DNA of 9,190 nt from Phycisphaerae bacterium (GTDB taxonomy: Bacteria > Planctomycetota > Phycisphaerae > Phycisphaerales > SM1A02), in contig PKCT01000191.1 of NCBI GenBank assembly GCA_002862325.1, positions 1-9,190 on the forward strand. Reading direction: 5' to 3'. The stretch's first letter is position 1; the number at the start of each line of letters is the position of its first letter. Shown here in pieces: positions 7,683 through 9,190 of the stretch. The notes beneath the pieces were generated by a model. That model did no database searches, was not told the DNA's origin, and was given only the letters and a program-made list of their open reading frames with translations. The position numbers were made by a program, and so were the translations under genes.

Positions 7683-8357
7683 GTGTGTGTCGTGCGTGAG
7701 GTGCAGGACCACTGGTTCCGCGAGGCAAAGCGCAAGGGCTATCGCTCTCGCGCTGCCTTCAAGCTCCTGGAGCTCGACGATCGACGCAGGATCCTTCGCA
7801 AGGGCGATGTCGTCCTCGACGCCGGTGCGGCGCCGGGATCGTGGTGTCAAGTCGCGGCGGCCCGGGTCGGTCCCAAGGGTCGGGTGGTCGGTATCGATCT
7901 CAAGCCCATCGAACGCGGCAACCTGCCTTCCGAGATCGATCTCGTCGAGGGCGACCTGCGGACCTTCGATCCGTCGTCCGTCGGGGTCGAGCGATTCGAC
8001 GTAGTGCTTTCCGACATGGCCCCGGACACCACCGGCGACCACTTCGGCGACCATCACCGCTCGGTCCGTCTTTGTCACGAGCTCCTGGATCGATGCACGA
8101 CCTGGCTGAAGCCGGGCGGCAACATGGTCATGAAGGTCTTCGAAGGAGAGGCGTACCGGGATCTGCTGGATCGAGTGTCGAAACGATTTGGCGCGTCCAA
8201 GGGATTCAAGCCGAAGGCGAGCCGGTCCGAATCGGTCGAGATGTTCGTGTTCGGCCTGGATCACGATCCCTCGGGAGACGCCACGGACGCGGACGAAGCG
8301 GGGCCAGACGCGCTGCCTCCCCGACGCCGACCGCCCTCGCCGGGGTGGAATCGCTGA
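7683..8357 (+). CDS. rlmE: 23S rRNA (uridine 2552-2'-O)-methyltransferase RlmE (FtsJ/RrmJ)
   Basis: RlmE uses S-adenosylmethionine to methylate the ribose of U2552 in the A-loop of 23S rRNA, late in large-subunit assembly. The protein has 224 residues. The N-terminal RNA-binding stretch KRKGYRSRAAFKLLEL is followed by the SAM motif DAGAAPGSW (46-54), then GIDLKP and LVEGDL. The K-D-K-E tetrad is complete: Lys27, Asp111 (LSDMAPDTTG), Lys151 (MKVFEG) and Glu186 (SVEMFVFG), with spacing matching E. coli RlmE. The start is GTG 7683, supported by GGTGATC at 7672-7678, which pairs with the extended anti-Shine-Dalgarno; GTG 7692 or 7701 remain possible. A C-terminal tail of about 30 residues, acidic and then Pro/Arg-rich (DALPPRRRPPSPGWNR), extends past the usual end of the domain. 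Confidence 0.94.
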   Translation: MCVVREVQDHWFREAKRKGYRSRAAFKLLELDDRRRILRKGDVVLDAGAAPGSWCQVAAARVGPKGRVVGIDLKPIERGNLPSEIDLVEGDLRTFDPSSVGVERFDVVLSDMAPDTTGDHFGDHHRSVRLCHELLDRCTTWLKPGGNMVMKVFEGEAYRDLLDRVSKRFGASKGFKPKASRSESVEMFVFGLDHDPSGDATDADEAGPDALPPRRRPPSPGWNR

Positions 8358-8467
8358 TCGGCGAGCGACGCGCAAGGATCGAGCGTGTCCGGCAACAATG
8401 GCTTCCATCCTGGCAGGAGTCGCGCTCGTCGTTCGGCTTGGCCGGCGGGTAGGGCGTTCGGAGCCGG

Positions 8468-8484
8468 TTGGCATGGTGATTGCA
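8468..8484 (+). promoter_or_regulatory. Sigma-54 (RpoN) -24/-12 promoter for the EF-hand repeat gene
   Basis: TTGGCATGGTGATTGCA matches the sigma-54 consensus YTGGCACGRNNNTTGCW at every defined position but one (T for C at 8474). The invariant GG (8470-8471) and GC (8482-8483) are exactly 10 bases apart. Transcription would start near 8495, about 30 bases before ATG 8525, and a ribosome site GGAG (8514-8517) sits 7 bases before that ATG. Such promoters need an ATP-driven activator bound upstream; no activator site was recognised. The match was found by eye, without a background score. Confidence 0.62.
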
Positions 8485-8524
8485 GACACACGCTTTCCCC
8501 GGTCACCTAGCCTGGAGTCCACTC

Positions 8525-9190
8525 ATGCAGATTAGTACCGCACGTTCAGACGCCTCCATCGTCCCCCTGGCCAATGTGGTCCGCTCGCCCGAGATTTCCG
8601 CTCGTGCGTCCGGATCGGTGGAAGGTACCGCTTCGAACATGCCCGAGACCGCCGCCAGTTCCTGGCCGGTCGAAGAGCAGGCGTTCTTCGACGTCTGGGG
8701 TACCGACGATGCGGTTCACGACCTCGATGGGTCCGGTCGCGTCGACGGCGCTGATCTGGGCCAGTGGCTGAGTGCGCAGTCCGAAGCGGCCACGGACTCC
8801 GATGTTCAGGGGTTGCTCGACGCCTGGGGAACGGCGGACACGGAGTGGGATCTGAATGGTGACGGGATCGTGGACGGACTCGACCTCGGCATCCAGTTGA
8901 ATGGAGGCGTCGAGGGCGGAACCTCCGGAAGCACGACCGCGGAGACCGATCTGAACATGGCGGGCATGGCCGCGGCATGGGGAACCTCCGACGCGGCCTA
9001 CGATCTCAATGCGGACGGAATTGTCGACGGTGCCGATCTGGGACTCTTCCTGGATCGAACGAGCGCGAGCACGCCGGACATCGATCGCATGGAACGGTTC
9101 ATGGCCGCCTGGGGAACGGACGACGCCGAATTCGACTTCAATGGAGACGGCACGGTCGATGGACTCGATCTTGGCCATCTGCTCGGCGAG
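8525..9190 (+). CDS. EF-hand/dockerin-type repeat protein without an N-terminal signal peptide (3' end outside window)
   Basis: The open frame runs from ATG 8525 to the window end (222 codons) without a stop. Residues 1-48 are Ser/Ala-rich and polar, with no hydrophobic core, so no Sec or Tat signal is apparent. From residue 51, four calcium-binding repeats follow, each with WGT, a short acidic spacer and a 12-residue EF-hand loop. The loops start at Asp66, Asp109, Asp160 and Asp204, and all have Asp/Asn/Ser at positions 1, 3, 5, 9 and 12 (for example DLNGDGIVDGLD). The same motif family is common in planctomycete dockerin-type proteins, which are usually exported. The function and total length are unknown. 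It could use a non-Sec route, such as type I or flagellar-type secretion, or act in the cytoplasm. GGAG 7 bases before the ATG supports the start. A sigma-54 promoter precedes it. Confidence 0.8.
   Translation, partial: MQISTARSDASIVPLANVVRSPEISARASGSVEGTASNMPETAASSWPVEEQAFFDVWGTDDAVHDLDGSGRVDGADLGQWLSAQSEAATDSDVQGLLDAWGTADTEWDLNGDGIVDGLDLGIQLNGGVEGGTSGSTTAETDLNMAGMAAAWGTSDAAYDLNADGIVDGADLGLFLDRTSASTPDIDRMERFMAAWGTDDAEFDFNGDGTVDGLDLGHLLGE
8675..9190 (+). repeat. Four tandem EF-hand/dockerin-like protein repeats
   Basis: The coding repeats lie at about 8675-8770, 8807-8902, 8960-9055 and 9092-9190. Each encodes about 32 residues with an AWGT-type start and a D-L-N-G-D-G-x-V-D-G-x-D-L-G loop. 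Loop-to-loop spacing is 43, 51 and 44 residues, the longest spacer being Gly/Ser/Thr-rich. Codons differ between copies, so the repeats are old or under protein-level selection rather than a recent DNA duplication. Further copies may lie beyond the edge. Confidence 0.85.

Noticed and set aside
8432..8467. CCGGC...GCCGG as a terminator for rlmE
   Set aside because: Arms are only 5 bp with a 16-base loop and no T-run, which is expected by chance in GC-rich DNA.
8546..9178. Minus-strand open frame opposite the EF-hand repeats, itself repetitive
   Set aside because: Its repeats mirror those of the plus-strand gene, which has conserved calcium loops, a ribosome site and a promoter.
8675..9190. 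Cellulosomal dockerin assignment
   Set aside because: Loops resemble dockerin EF-hands, but there are four spaced copies, no paired 22-residue dockerin module, no signal peptide and no cohesin or glycosidase nearby. EF-hand-type repeat is the safer name.

Overview
The window looks like ordinary chromosome from a high-GC planctomycete, probably of the Phycisphaerae. This is inferred from recognisable features, not from a database search. The features are a zinc-ribbon membrane protein with a CPACGYDL...CPECG start, EF-hand/dockerin-type repeats built as AWGT...DLNGDGIVDGADLG, several weak Shine-Dalgarno sites and a GTG start, and lipoproteins with lipoboxes.

Bases 1-4994 carry six genes on the plus strand with gaps of 46 bases or less, so they may form one transcription unit. 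They are the 3' end of purL, purQ (overlapping purL by ATGA), a zinc-ribbon multi-pass membrane protein, endonuclease IV (nfo), a TPR-repeat lipoprotein, and queF. PurL and PurQ together make formylglycinamidine ribonucleotide in purine synthesis. Nfo repairs abasic sites. QueF makes preQ1 for queuosine in tRNA. The two unnamed proteins are envelope proteins of unknown role.

Bases 5014-6648 hold a minus-strand gene for an exported esterase of the esterase D/enterochelin-esterase type, convergent with queF. A 149-base divergent gap follows, with a perfect 9-bp inverted repeat close to the next start codon. Then come, on the plus strand, a DUF4097-like lipoprotein (6798-7643) and rlmE, the 23S rRNA 2'-O-methyltransferase (7683-8357).

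The most interesting part is the right edge. A 167-base gap contains a near-perfect sigma-54 (-24/-12) promoter. About 30 bases after its predicted transcription start, a reading frame opens at 8525 and runs off the window. It has four EF-hand-type calcium-binding repeats and no recognisable N-terminal signal peptide, although repeats of this kind are normally on exported proteins. Conditional RpoN control plus possible non-Sec export is the main lead. No mobile element, CRISPR array, tRNA or rRNA gene was seen.
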